64,000 bases of DNA from Vibrio aerogenes (GTDB lineage: Bacteria; Pseudomonadota; Gammaproteobacteria; Enterobacterales; Vibrionaceae). Numbering within the stretch: position 1 is the stretch's first letter; the number at the start of each line of letters is the position of its first letter. Positions 15,744 through 23,626 of this stretch are shown piece by piece. The notes beneath the pieces were generated by a model. It had not been told where the DNA came from and made no database searches. It saw nothing but the letters and a program-made list of their open reading frames with translations. The DNA lies in NCBI RefSeq assembly GCF_024346755.1, contig NZ_AP024862.1, positions 1,116,001 to 1,180,000 of the forward strand. The letters run 5' to 3'. The translations under genes and the position numbers were made by a program.

Positions 15744-16911
15744 AATAACTGTTCCTAATTACGCTCCACTTTCATCGAGCCATGACCCCCACCGGGGAAT
15801 GGTGAAACGTTATCCAGAAAGTAACGCACCCGCTGCAATAATTGCCACATCGTTTTACACTGATGATTCCGGGTCACCGTCTCATGTAAAGCGTGCCAAA
15901 GCTTCTCTATTTTATTCACCCACGGAGAATAAACAGGCTGAAACAGAAGAATAAATTTTGGATTTTTCTTCAACCAGCTCTGGATCTTTTTACTTTTATG
16001 AATGATGTAATTATCGACAATCAACGTGATTGTTTTTGCCCGCCGATATTGGCGTTTCAAGCATTCCAGCATCGCAATAAACAACTCTGAACTCTTACTG
16101 GCGCTGGCAACATACGTGACTTTCCCTGTTGTCGCATGCAGCGCCCCAGCCAGATAATGTTTGGCATTTTGCCCCGGCGTAACCACTTTCTTTTGCTGAC
16201 CTTTTCCCTGATGCATCCAGTCTGCACCGATTTTCGGGTTCAGATGAATATCGACTTCATCTTCGTAAAAGACCGGATGGTCAATATCACATTGTTCTAA
16301 AGCCTGTTTGATACGAGCCAGTTTTGCTTCTTTCTCCGGGTCTTTGATATGAAGTGTTGGCACGGCTCTGCGCCAGACGATCCCAAGTTTTGGCAACCAG
16401 CGACGAATCGTTGATGCATGGACCTTCAGGTCAAAAATTCGGTTCACTTCCATGGCCATCAACTCTGTACTCCAGCGGGAGCGCTGGTAGCCAAGGTGCT
16501 GTGGGTTTATTTCAATCAATGTCTTCAAGATGGCAGCTATCTGAACAAAAGGTAATACGCTCGTCCTGCCACGGCTGAGACTTTCTAACCCTTTGAGTCC
16601 ATATTCGGTGTACCAGTGAATCCATCGGTTGACTGATGAACGGGCGGCAGCAAGTAGCAGAGAAACTTTTGTGACAGTCTGTCCGTCAGCCAGAAGTAAT
16701 ATGGCATTCAAATGACGATAATGGTCTTTATCCTTTGTCTTATGCATTTTTTTGATAATTCGGCGTCGCTCTGCACGGTCAGGTAATGTTAAAATCATGG
16801 CTCTCGGTAGTGATTGTTGATTTGTGGGTTTGGCGACTAATCAGATCGCGCAAACGCTACCGAGTTCCTTTCCTTTTTATTCTCCGGTGATCTACATTTA
16901 GGAACAGTTAT
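15744..16911 (-). mobile_element. IS630-family insertion sequence with intact ends
   Basis: AATAACTGTTCCTAA at 15744-15758 and its exact reverse complement at 16897-16911 bound the element. A TA dinucleotide at each side (15742-15743, 16912-16913) is the target duplication typical of IS630. It carries one intact transposase gene whose stop codon lies in the left repeat. It interrupts a small gene. Confidence 0.92.
15755..16798 (-). CDS. IS630-family transposase
   Basis: This 347-residue protein has an N-terminal winged-helix/HTH part (LLLAAARSSVNRWIHWYTEYG) and a second HTH around HASTIRRWLPKLGIVW. The DDE catalytic core shows FYEDEVDIHLNPKIGADWM, LIVDNYIIHKSK and YSPWVNKIEKLWHALH, giving the expected D, D, E residues. 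The length and layout fit complete IS630 transposases. The terminal repeats and TA duplication are intact, so the element could still be active. Confidence 0.92.
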   Translation of the reverse strand: MILTLPDRAERRRIIKKMHKTKDKDHYRHLNAILLLADGQTVTKVSLLLAAARSSVNRWIHWYTEYGLKGLESLSRGRTSVLPFVQIAAILKTLIEINPQHLGYQRSRWSTELMAMEVNRIFDLKVHASTIRRWLPKLGIVWRRAVPTLHIKDPEKEAKLARIKQALEQCDIDHPVFYEDEVDIHLNPKIGADWMHQGKGQQKKVVTPGQNAKHYLAGALHATTGKVTYVASASKSSELFIAMLECLKRQYRRAKTITLIVDNYIIHKSKKIQSWLKKNPKFILLFQPVYSPWVNKIEKLWHALHETVTRNHQCKTMWQLLQRVRYFLDNVSPFPGGGHGSMKVERN

Positions 16912-16987
16912 TTAGTCTATCTGCATCTTCTGGATGTACATGAAAAAAAACATAAAGTAAAAAGTCATAATGTCTACCTTCAAGAAT

Positions 16988-18258
16988 AGGGCCGGCCCTA
17001 GGGTGACCGCATGAGTGTTTAACTTTTATTCATCGAGTTCAAACCAGCATTAAGGACGGCTTCCAACATGGATGTATTCATCATGCAGCGTTTTTGCTTT
17101 CCAACAATGCTCAGTTTGGTTGGCTCTGAACGCAACATATTTAGACCAATATGACGTAAGCAAGAGAGGTTTTCTGCTCCGTGACCCTTGTAAATCTGGC
17201 AAGCATCTTCGGCCATGGTGACATCTAAAACCCAGTGCATTGACTCTATGCCCCAATGCTCTCTAACTGCGCTTGCTACTTGCTCTGCATTCAACTGCTT
17301 TGAGCTGATGTAGTAACGATACTCGAGCTCTGCCTCTTTGCCTTTTTGATAGCGGAAATTTTCTACCATAACAATGGACTTAAGTCCTTTCCAACGCGAG
17401 AAATCACCGTCGAGAGCTTCACTGCTTAATACGTATGCCTGACGGGATTCAATACGACCATGACCTTGCTCAACCCTGATACGTTCTGGCGTCGTTGCCC
17501 GTTGCGTCGCAAAAACTGCTTCGACTGCCTGACGTAATTTGCCCTGATTGTTTTTGACTGCAAGTAAGTAATCGGCACCTTGGTCGACGATCGTTTTCGC
17601 TATTTCGGTTTGACACGCCATTGCATCGATAGTGACCAAAGCACCCTTGATATCGAGAAGTTTAATCAGCTCAGGTATTGCTGTGATTTCATTGCTTTTC
17701 TCTTCTGTTTTAAGCTGTCCAAGCACCAACTTGTTTGAAGAGGCATAAGCACTAATCATGTGAATAGTGCTGGCGCGATCATCTCTGTTGTATGAGCCTC
17801 GAAGCGTCTTTCCATCGATAGCAACGACTTGAGACCATCAGTCAATGAATGCACCGCTGACATCCAGTCAATAAAGCAGACGTGAAACGACTCTGGGTCA
17901 ATTCTGGAGATGATACGGGCTATCGTATCATCGGCAGGAATGTCTTTAATAAACATATCATTACGCTTAAACCAATCATGATGACCAAGAATGTATTCGC
18001 GAATGTCAAACCACCCTTTTGCTCCGGCAATAACGGCACATAAAGAGCCAAACAATACCTCAAATAGGCAATAGGTTACCTTTGCAGATTGGCGTTCATC
18101 TGTTACCGCATGGAAATATTCTTTAAACTCGTCAATGTGCATAATAGGAAGCGCTCTTTCATCAAAGGAGCATATATGATCACAGGTAAATATGATCGTC
18201 AACCTGATCGTTCTAATAGTTCAAAAAACGTTCGCGATCTTGCCCTGGGGTCGGCCCT
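16988..18258 (-). mobile_element. ISAs1-like insertion sequence, degenerate
   Basis: The left end AGGGCCGGCCCTAGGG and the inverted right end AGGGCCGACCCCAGGG agree at 14 of 16 positions, with weaker similarity further in. No target duplication is evident. Removing this span rejoins a reading frame on the minus strand. The single transposase gene inside is frameshifted. Confidence 0.75.
17019..18142 (-). pseudogene. ISAs1-family transposase, frameshifted
   Basis: The 5' part from MHIDEFKEYFHAVTDERQ (ATG 18142; an open extension reaches 18202) runs to FIDWMSAVHSLTDG. The frame then shifts near 17830: in the other frame the expected continuation SQVVAIDGKTLRGSYNRDD is seen, followed by MISAYASSNKLVLGQ and the rest of the DDE domain (TIDAMACQTEIA, EHWGIESMHWVLDVTMAED) to NSMNKS. 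A single-base loss explains it. The overlap of the two open parts (17756-17759) has no feature of programmed frameshifting that I can see, so the element is probably inactive. Confidence 0.85.
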
Positions 18259-18442
18259 ATACCAACCAACCCGAAACACCTTTCCAATTACCTGACGAAA
18301 AATTCTTCTCGCTGTATTTTCATCACTGTATTCTCTAACTCTCATTTTAGAAACTTCCCTTCTGCAATTGTGGAATTCTAACTTCAGGTTCAAATGAATT
18401 AATATACTCAGGAACTATTTCCGGCTTGTAAATACGCCATGA

Positions 18443-18472
18443 AATAAACAGAACAGGCACAACATCACCTTG
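18443..18472. repeat. REP-like repeat AATAAACAG(G/A)ACAGGCAC..., isolated copy
   Basis: AATAAACAGAACAGGCAC followed by AACATCACCTTG matches the leaders of both MNT-HEPN units (13666 and 21973) but here has no MNT-HEPN gene behind it. A shorter relative, AGGACAGGCACAAC, lies at 23614-23627 over the stop of the oxidoreductase gene. Members of this family sit at breakpoints in this region. Confidence 0.7.
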
Positions 18473-18519
18473 TTAGGCTGCAATAATATATCCAAGGTAG
18501 TTCCCGAATCATACTTCTC

Positions 18520-18570
18520 TATGGTAAAGAAATTTTTGTGTGACCTTTGTTAGGGAGCTTGTCCTTGTTA
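18520..18570. repeat. Dispersed repeat, copy 2 (partner at 12437-12487)
   Basis: TGGTAAAG and GTGTGACCTTTGTTA followed by GAGCTTGTCCTTGTTA match the copy upstream of ompK with scattered changes. It lies just beyond the 3' end of the immunity gene. The surrounding 18345-18575 has no gene. Confidence 0.55.
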
Positions 18571-18575
18571 GTACT

Positions 18576-19127
18576 TCAATACATGTCCATGTCATTTTTG
18601 TTCTTTTTTAATAGAGACATTTTCTTTATCTCACTTAACACATAATGACGAGTACGTTGTGAAATCGATTTATTTAAAACAACTTCATTCAGAGAGTCAA
18701 AAAAAACAATCCTATCCTTAATATCCATATTCACATACCAATTCAGAGCCAATTCAATCCAATAATTAGAACCATATTTAAAGGCAACTTGAATAATGTT
18801 TTTAAATGGAAAATAAAATATTATTTTTTCTTTTAAGAATTCATTCAAATCAAGTTCATCAATTTTATCTTTTATATCATCAAAAGAATACTCAAGAAGA
18901 ACAATCAGATATTTATATCTATCCTCGTTATCTAGAGCCATTAATTTTAGCTCTTTTTTAATGACCCATATCCCAGAGTCACTTATACCCAACCAAATAG
19001 AATTCTCTTCATTTAAAGGTATCACGGGAAACCAGCCAACTAACTGCTCAGTACCACTCATAGCCGAGAACTGGATCATAGCCGATTTTCCCAATTCTTT
19101 AAAAAATGAAACATATTCTTCTGTCAT
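18576..19127 (-). CDS. Probable immunity protein for the adjacent CdiA-like toxin
   Basis: This 183-residue, AT-rich gene starts 2 nt after the stop of the CdiA-like gene, with SD AAGGAA upstream of ATG 19127. The sequence is mostly helical and acidic/aromatic (DDIKDKIDELDLNEFLKEKI, YGSNYWIELALNWYVNM) with no signal peptide, as expected for a cytosolic immunity protein. I do not recognise a named family. Function is assigned from position: in contact-dependent inhibition and related polymorphic toxin loci, the gene directly after the toxin end encodes its specific inhibitor. The drop in GC relative to the upstream gene is also typical of horizontally exchanged toxin tips and their immunity genes. 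Confidence 0.7.
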   Translation of the reverse strand: MTEEYVSFFKELGKSAMIQFSAMSGTEQLVGWFPVIPLNEENSIWLGISDSGIWVIKKELKLMALDNEDRYKYLIVLLEYSFDDIKDKIDELDLNEFLKEKIIFYFPFKNIIQVAFKYGSNYWIELALNWYVNMDIKDRIVFFDSLNEVVLNKSISQRTRHYVLSEIKKMSLLKKNKNDMDMY

Positions 19128-19129
19128 AG

Positions 19130-21973
19130 CTACATTCCTTCATTATGCTGGACTACGATTCCATGAGCTTTAAGCGTTTGCTGAAACTGCTGCCTTTTCT
19201 CTTGGTTCCAATTTTCCCAAAAATGACCACTAAACTCGTTAGTTATAATCTCACCATTAGCTCCTCTTCTAAACATTCCCCCAACAACATCAGACGAATT
19301 AGCATCTATTGTATGAGCTAACTGTTGATGTGGAGATAAACCGGCAATTCCGCTTTTAGGTTTACCAACTAAAAACGTTTCTGATTTGGTATCAAATATA
19401 AATTCAATGCTACCTTCTTTAGGATAATAATTCTGTATGGCTTGAGTTGAACTTGATAATGAGTTTGCACCAAGCACACCTGCCTCCAGACCAGACCCAG
19501 ACCATTTTTCCGCCAACACCGTCCCGGCACCAACATCAGAGAAATCTGCATCATCAGCAAAATTATCAACAAGCCTGCCCGCATCCCCAACATCAATACT
19601 AAGTCCCAATTGATTGTCAGACAACGAGTCAACCATTGATGTAGATGTATATGCTGGGCTATCCAGCGCTGTCACACCTTCAGCAATAAACGACCCATTT
19701 CCACCAGTGTAATTCGGCAATGGCTCAGATTTCACTATTTGAGCAGCAGAGCTCCCCTGCACATAATTCTGATACAGGTTGTCCATTTCCTGCTTCGATG
19801 CCTGAGTAATATCAATCCCCCAGGATTTCACCGCTGCAATCAACTCGGTTTTACTTAAAGATGGAACGCCTTTTTGAACCAGCAGCTTGGCTATATCCGT
19901 TCCAAGCTCAGCTAAACCCATCGCCCCTGAAGGCACTCCAGCCGCAGTGAAAGCGTTATCCCATGTTTCCTGAATGGCATTCACCCGCTCACTACCTGAA
20001 GGATCACGCACCAGATCGGCAATCCCCATCGACATCACATTTGTCAGTGCCCGGTTATATGCCTCTTTTTGTCCCTCATCGGCTTCAATCACATAATCTG
20101 CCAACTGATATCGGTTGTTATACAGGAATGTCAAAACATTTTGAGATACGCCCTGCTCTTTCAACCGATCAACAACATACGCCATCTTGTTATCAGATGA
20201 AGATGGCGCATTTGCCATCGCACCATAAGTCATCAGATAAACAGCATCATCCAGAATCTGATTCATTTGACCTAATGTGACATCAGATAAAGCGGGTTCA
20301 GTGGAAACTAACTGAGCAAAACGCTTGTAACCGCCATCCTGAACCATTTCAAAGTCCAGCTGGCTGACCGGTACATCTTTCACTGTGTTCCAGTTATTCT
20401 GAATTAACGCGGAGTTATTCCCGATATGCTGATTCACATTGCCGGTATTCAGGCTGCCCAGCCCGGCGTGCTCCAGTGCAAATGCATAGTTTTCTGCCCC
20501 ATAGGAACCTATCAGCTCTGCATAATTTTCACTCTGATCACCTTTTGAGCCAATCACCCCCTGAGACTCCAGACCATGTGTCACTTCATGCGCCAGTGTG
20601 GTCATGTACTCTTTCGCATTTTTCAGAGCAGCGTCATTAATAACAATGTTGCTGCCACCAGACCCGGATGAATAATGCGCACCGCCCATCGCTTTATTGA
20701 CGGCAATCACCAGCGCACTATCGATACTGATCCCGAATACCTGCGCATAAGCTGCGGCATAATCATTGATTGCTTTTTGTTTCTGTGCTGCGGTTGCTGT
20801 ATCCAGATTGTTGATACTGACTGTCGAATCACCATGTTCCTTCGCGACCAGCAATTCAACATCCAGCTCTTTTTGCACCACATCCATATGTTCTGCTGTA
20901 TCAGATGCAGCAACGGATTCCTGTGTGAACACATCGGCCACTGAGCTACCGGCCAGCATCGTCCGGTAAGCATCCTCCGCAATCGAATTCCATCCTTCTT
21001 CGCTATACAACCGGTGGTCGATTGATACATTAAAATTCCCCTGCTGGCGCTCTACCGTAAACAGGTCGGTATCTGAGTTCTCCACATCCCGGTTCAGTGC
21101 CGTGGTGTCGTCACTGCCTGCTTCATCACCGATGATCAGGTTGCCCTGACCAATGGTGGCCAGTGTTTTACCCTTGTGATAATTCGAGGTATTGCTCAGT
21201 TGCGCCGAGCTGGTGTTGTAGCCCGCGCTGACCGTGGTTTCGGTTTCTCCGGTGTCTTCATTGACCGCCTGACCAATCCCAACACCGGTATTCAGACCGG
21301 CGCTCATACTGCTGCTGTAGCTGGTATTACTCAGGTCACTGTAGGTCAGCGTCCCGGTTTGCAGCGTCAGCTGGCCGGTGTCTTTGCCGTCTTCATCTGT
21401 GGTGGCAATCGTCGCGCCTTTGATATCGGTATTGCCGCCGACCGTGATATGAGCTGTGCCGCCGGAGGTCAGGCTGGTCAACACAGTGTCACGGCTTCGC
21501 TCGCGGCCATTGGAGACATTGAACCCGCCATTGACACCAGTCAGCGTCCCTGCGCTGCTGGTATCAGACATCACATGGCTGCCTTTTGCAGCCTGCCCGC
21601 CTGTCAGGCTGACTCCGCCGCTGATGCTGTTCCCGTGGCTGCTGGATGAATGATGATCCTGCACCGATGCGACATTCAAATCGCCGCCAACATGCATCTC
21701 CAGCTCATCTTCAGCCCGAACCGTCGTGCCCTGCGCATTGGTATCGCCCACGGAAGTGATCTGAATGTTGTCCGCATTCAGCGTGCTGTTAGTATGGGTT
21801 TCTGAGCGGTCGCTGTTTTCATTACGGCTGTAACTGGCATTTACATTGATACCACCACCCGTTGCCCCATAGACCGTCATCGAGGCACCGAGATGACCGG
21901 ATTTGGTCTGGCTTGAACTCTGGCTGTGATCGGTTGAGGCCAACAAATTCACTTCATGGCCGGAAACACTCAA
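19130..21973 (-). CDS. CdiA/filamentous-hemagglutinin-like toxin, 5'-truncated C-terminal part
   Basis: The 947 open codons begin at an in-frame TTG exactly where a REP-like repeat starts, with a stop just upstream. The secretion signal, TPS domain and most of the FHA repeats are missing, and no cdiB is in the window. Residues 1-300 are Gly/Ser/Thr-rich hemagglutinin repeats (LEMHVGGDLNVASVQ, AHITVGGNTDIKGA). Residues about 470-480 contain LAHEVTHGLE, an HExxH metallopeptidase-like motif in the pre-toxin region. The last 95 residues form a separate tip: EFIFDTKSETFLVGKPKSG, SPHQQLAHTI, and NEFSGHFWENW near the end. I cannot name the tip's activity with confidence. It is followed after 2 nt by the probable immunity gene. 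As it stands it is likely an orphan toxin/immunity module unable to be exported unless recombined with a full-length cdiA. Confidence 0.8.
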   Translation of the reverse strand: MSVSGHEVNLLASTDHSQSSSQTKSGHLGASMTVYGATGGGINVNASYSRNENSDRSETHTNSTLNADNIQITSVGDTNAQGTTVRAEDELEMHVGGDLNVASVQDHHSSSSHGNSISGGVSLTGGQAAKGSHVMSDTSSAGTLTGVNGGFNVSNGRERSRDTVLTSLTSGGTAHITVGGNTDIKGATIATTDEDGKDTGQLTLQTGTLTYSDLSNTSYSSSMSAGLNTGVGIGQAVNEDTGETETTVSAGYNTSSAQLSNTSNYHKGKTLATIGQGNLIIGDEAGSDDTTALNRDVENSDTDLFTVERQQGNFNVSIDHRLYSEEGWNSIAEDAYRTMLAGSSVADVFTQESVAASDTAEHMDVVQKELDVELLVAKEHGDSTVSINNLDTATAAQKQKAINDYAAAYAQVFGISIDSALVIAVNKAMGGAHYSSGSGGSNIVINDAALKNAKEYMTTLAHEVTHGLESQGVIGSKGDQSENYAELIGSYGAENYAFALEHAGLGSLNTGNVNQHIGNNSALIQNNWNTVKDVPVSQLDFEMVQDGGYKRFAQLVSTEPALSDVTLGQMNQILDDAVYLMTYGAMANAPSSSDNKMAYVVDRLKEQGVSQNVLTFLYNNRYQLADYVIEADEGQKEAYNRALTNVMSMGIADLVRDPSGSERVNAIQETWDNAFTAAGVPSGAMGLAELGTDIAKLLVQKGVPSLSKTELIAAVKSWGIDITQASKQEMDNLYQNYVQGSSAAQIVKSEPLPNYTGGNGSFIAEGVTALDSPAYTSTSMVDSLSDNQLGLSIDVGDAGRLVDNFADDADFSDVGAGTVLAEKWSGSGLEAGVLGANSLSSSTQAIQNYYPKEGSIEFIFDTKSETFLVGKPKSGIAGLSPHQQLAHTIDANSSDVVGGMFRRGANGEIITNEFSGHFWENWNQEKRQQFQQTLKAHGIVVQHNEGM

Positions 21974-22107
21974 ATAAACAGGACAGGCACAACATCACCC
22001 TGCTGAACCACGAATTGAATCCCCAATCACCCTGAAACCTATAGACATTTCCCCCATAACCGGCCACACTGACTCAATTATCTGTTTATACATCCGTCAC
22101 CCGTATC

Positions 22108-22986
22108 ATGAAGAAAAGCCTTGAACACCTCCCCGACCTCAAACAGCACGAACTCCGGACGATGTCTGTGATTTTTCGCAATACCATGGATGAGTTCGTG
22201 AAACATAAACAAGGGAGTAAGCGGGAATTCCGGATTTTAAAAATCATTCTGTTTGGCAGCCACGCCAAAGGCACTCAGGTTAATGACCCGGACAATGGCT
22301 ATGTGTCGGATTACGATATTCTGGTGGTGGTGAATCATGATGATGCCGTGGAAGAAGACATTATCTGGCAGCGGGCAAGAGAAGAGATTGACCGAAAAGT
22401 GACGTCTGCGCCCCTTGGCCTGATTGTGCATTCGCTCCATGATGTCAACGAACGACTCCAGCAAGGTCATTATTTTTTTAAAGATATCCGCGAAGAAGGC
22501 ATTGAGGTTTTCTCAGCCATACCGAAAGAGTTAGCGCAGCCGGGAGGCTTAACTCCCGAAGAAAAAAAAGTCATTGCAAAAAAACATTATGATCAGTGGT
22601 TTACCAGCGCCAATGAATTTTTTATTTATTTCGAACTGATGGTCAAAAATGGCCATTACAAAACAGCGGCATTTCAACTTCATCAAGTGACAGAAAAATT
22701 TTACGCCTGTACCCTGCTCACCTGCACCAATTACCTGCCAAAATCCCACAATATTGAAAAACTTGGCAAGCTCTGCGCACAAATCGACCCGGAATTTAAA
22801 ACCATTCTGCCGCTGGACAGCAAGTTTCACCGCCGCAGCTTTCGCCGCTTGCAACGCGCTTATATCGAGGCCCGTTATTCAGAGCATTATCAAATTACCG
22901 AAGATGAATTAGATTATCTGGCTGGCGAAGTTTTGAAGCTGAAAGGACTGGTGGAACGGGTGTGTTTGGCCCGGATTGGGGAGTGA
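22108..22986 (+). CDS. MNT-HEPN fusion protein (nucleotidyltransferase + HEPN), copy 2
   Basis: This 292-residue protein is identical in length to copy 1, with the same MNT motifs (GSHAKGT, SDYDILVV) and the same C-terminal HEPN end (ARYSEHYQITEDELDYLAG). Residues about 141-200 are replaced by a diverged block: copy 2 reads EFFIYFELMVKNGHYKTAAF where copy 1 reads DFDIYTYARERSRLKKSAF. The two genes align without gaps. The sharp change between near-identity and divergence inside the HEPN domain suggests recombination with another allele, or selection on this segment. The ATG at 22108 is the first possible start. A 9-bp GC stem-loop follows at 23001-23020. Molecular target unknown. Confidence 0.8.
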   Translation: MKKSLEHLPDLKQHELRTMSVIFRNTMDEFVKHKQGSKREFRILKIILFGSHAKGTQVNDPDNGYVSDYDILVVVNHDDAVEEDIIWQRAREEIDRKVTSAPLGLIVHSLHDVNERLQQGHYFFKDIREEGIEVFSAIPKELAQPGGLTPEEKKVIAKKHYDQWFTSANEFFIYFELMVKNGHYKTAAFQLHQVTEKFYACTLLTCTNYLPKSHNIEKLGKLCAQIDPEFKTILPLDSKFHRRSFRRLQRAYIEARYSEHYQITEDELDYLAGEVLKLKGLVERVCLARIGE

Positions 22987-23000
22987 GTTTATTGGCGCTG

Positions 23001-23020
23001 CCGCCCGGATTTCCGGGCGG
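23001..23020 (+). terminator. Stem-loop after MNT-HEPN copy 2
   Basis: CCGCCCGGA-TT-TCCGGGCGG, a 9-bp perfect stem 14 bp after the stop codon, without a U tract; it matches the structure after copy 1. Confidence 0.5.
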
Positions 23021-23094
23021 CTGTGTGTATTGGACAGTCTCTATATAATATATAAAGTTATCCCTAAGATCCTCTCTATGAAAGTTCACTAAAA

Positions 23095-23550
23095 CTAAAA
23101 ATGCCCTTTAATTTCTTTTAAGTAAATATCTTGAGCTTTGTAAGGCATAGATAAGTCAAAGTTCATTACCGCAGAAACAAATTTTTCAGGTGGTAAATAG
23201 CTATGCTTTTCAACATAGTGATAAACCATTGTTGGTGCAGCAAAAAAAACACTTCCATCTTTTGATGGAACCCATATTTCCGCAGTCCCTAAAGAAGATT
23301 TTTTCCCGTTAACTTCTATTTCTAACATGCCGCAATCATATAAAGAACAAGGATGCATTGAACGTATACGGTTTACTTGTGCATCAACAGAGTCATTTCC
23401 CAAAATAATATTGGACAACTTTGATAGAAAACCATCCAACACTTTGCCTGTCTTATAGGGCTGATCTTTCTCTAGCCAACCAACATTTCTCACCGTTGAA
23501 ACAGGTGTTTTTAAGTAATAACAATAATTACTCAAATCTTCATAAAACAT
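23095..23550 (-). CDS. Small immunity-like protein (YEDLSxYxYYL...NVGWL type)
   Basis: This 151-residue protein has SD AAAGG before the ATG at 23550. It opens with MFYEDLSNYCYYL and VRNVGWLEKDQPYKTGKV, then a segment with RSMHPCSLYDCGMLEI and SLGTAEIWVPSKDGSVFFAAPTM. This combination (YEDLS...NVGWL, then H/C residues, then an E-I-W-V strand) recalls a family of small proteins often found beside polymorphic toxins; I cannot verify a family name. It is cytosolic by sequence (no signal, no membrane segment). It lies between MNT-HEPN copy 2 and the oxidoreductase gene with no toxin gene next to it, so it may be an orphan immunity gene or a leftover of a displaced toxin locus. Confidence 0.6.
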   Translation of the reverse strand: MFYEDLSNYCYYLKTPVSTVRNVGWLEKDQPYKTGKVLDGFLSKLSNIILGNDSVDAQVNRIRSMHPCSLYDCGMLEIEVNGKKSSLGTAEIWVPSKDGSVFFAAPTMVYHYVEKHSYLPPEKFVSAVMNFDLSMPYKAQDIYLKEIKGHF

Positions 23551-23626
23551 AAAATCAACCTTTATTTAAGCTCAGTAAATGCAGCCCATTGCACACAGCC
23601 CATATAACTAAGCAGGACAGGCACAA

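Larger units (their letters stand above)
15488..18344 (-). pseudogene. Small gene of unknown function broken by two insertion sequences and a frameshift
   Basis: Reading the minus strand from ATG 18344 (SD GGAAG upstream) gives MRVREYSDENTARRIFRQ and on to FRVGWY at 18259, where an ISAs1-like element begins. Beyond it, from 16987, the same frame resumes as ILEGRHYDFLLYVFF, then HVHPEDADRL at the TA where an IS630 element sits. After that element it continues as EKILQDYINNNNF. A five-T run at 15702-15706 then shifts the frame by one; with one more T it reads on as LDYGKEKCKSFFLML and ends with NNNDIQK at 15488. The restored protein would be about 136 residues. I do not recognise it; small, AT-rich and next to polymorphic toxin genes, it could be an immunity gene (inference). 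Only a 71-codon TTG-start remnant is open at the 3' end. Confidence 0.7.
21973..23020 (+). repeat. Long direct repeat, copy 2 (REP-like leader + MNT-HEPN gene + stem-loop)
   Basis: This unit starts with AATAAACAGGACAGGCAC at the exact point where the CdiA-like reading frame is cut, and ends with the GC stem-loop after the gene. It is the partner of 13666-14735. Leader sequences differ by a few substitutions only. Confidence 0.85.

Noticed and set aside
18440..18490. Integron attC-like site (GTTAGGC after the REP-like repeat; AACTAAGCGTTCGTTA at 23.6 kb)
   Set aside because: The core-like heptamers are isolated; I find no paired R'/L' arms and no integrase, so a gene-cassette interpretation is not supported.
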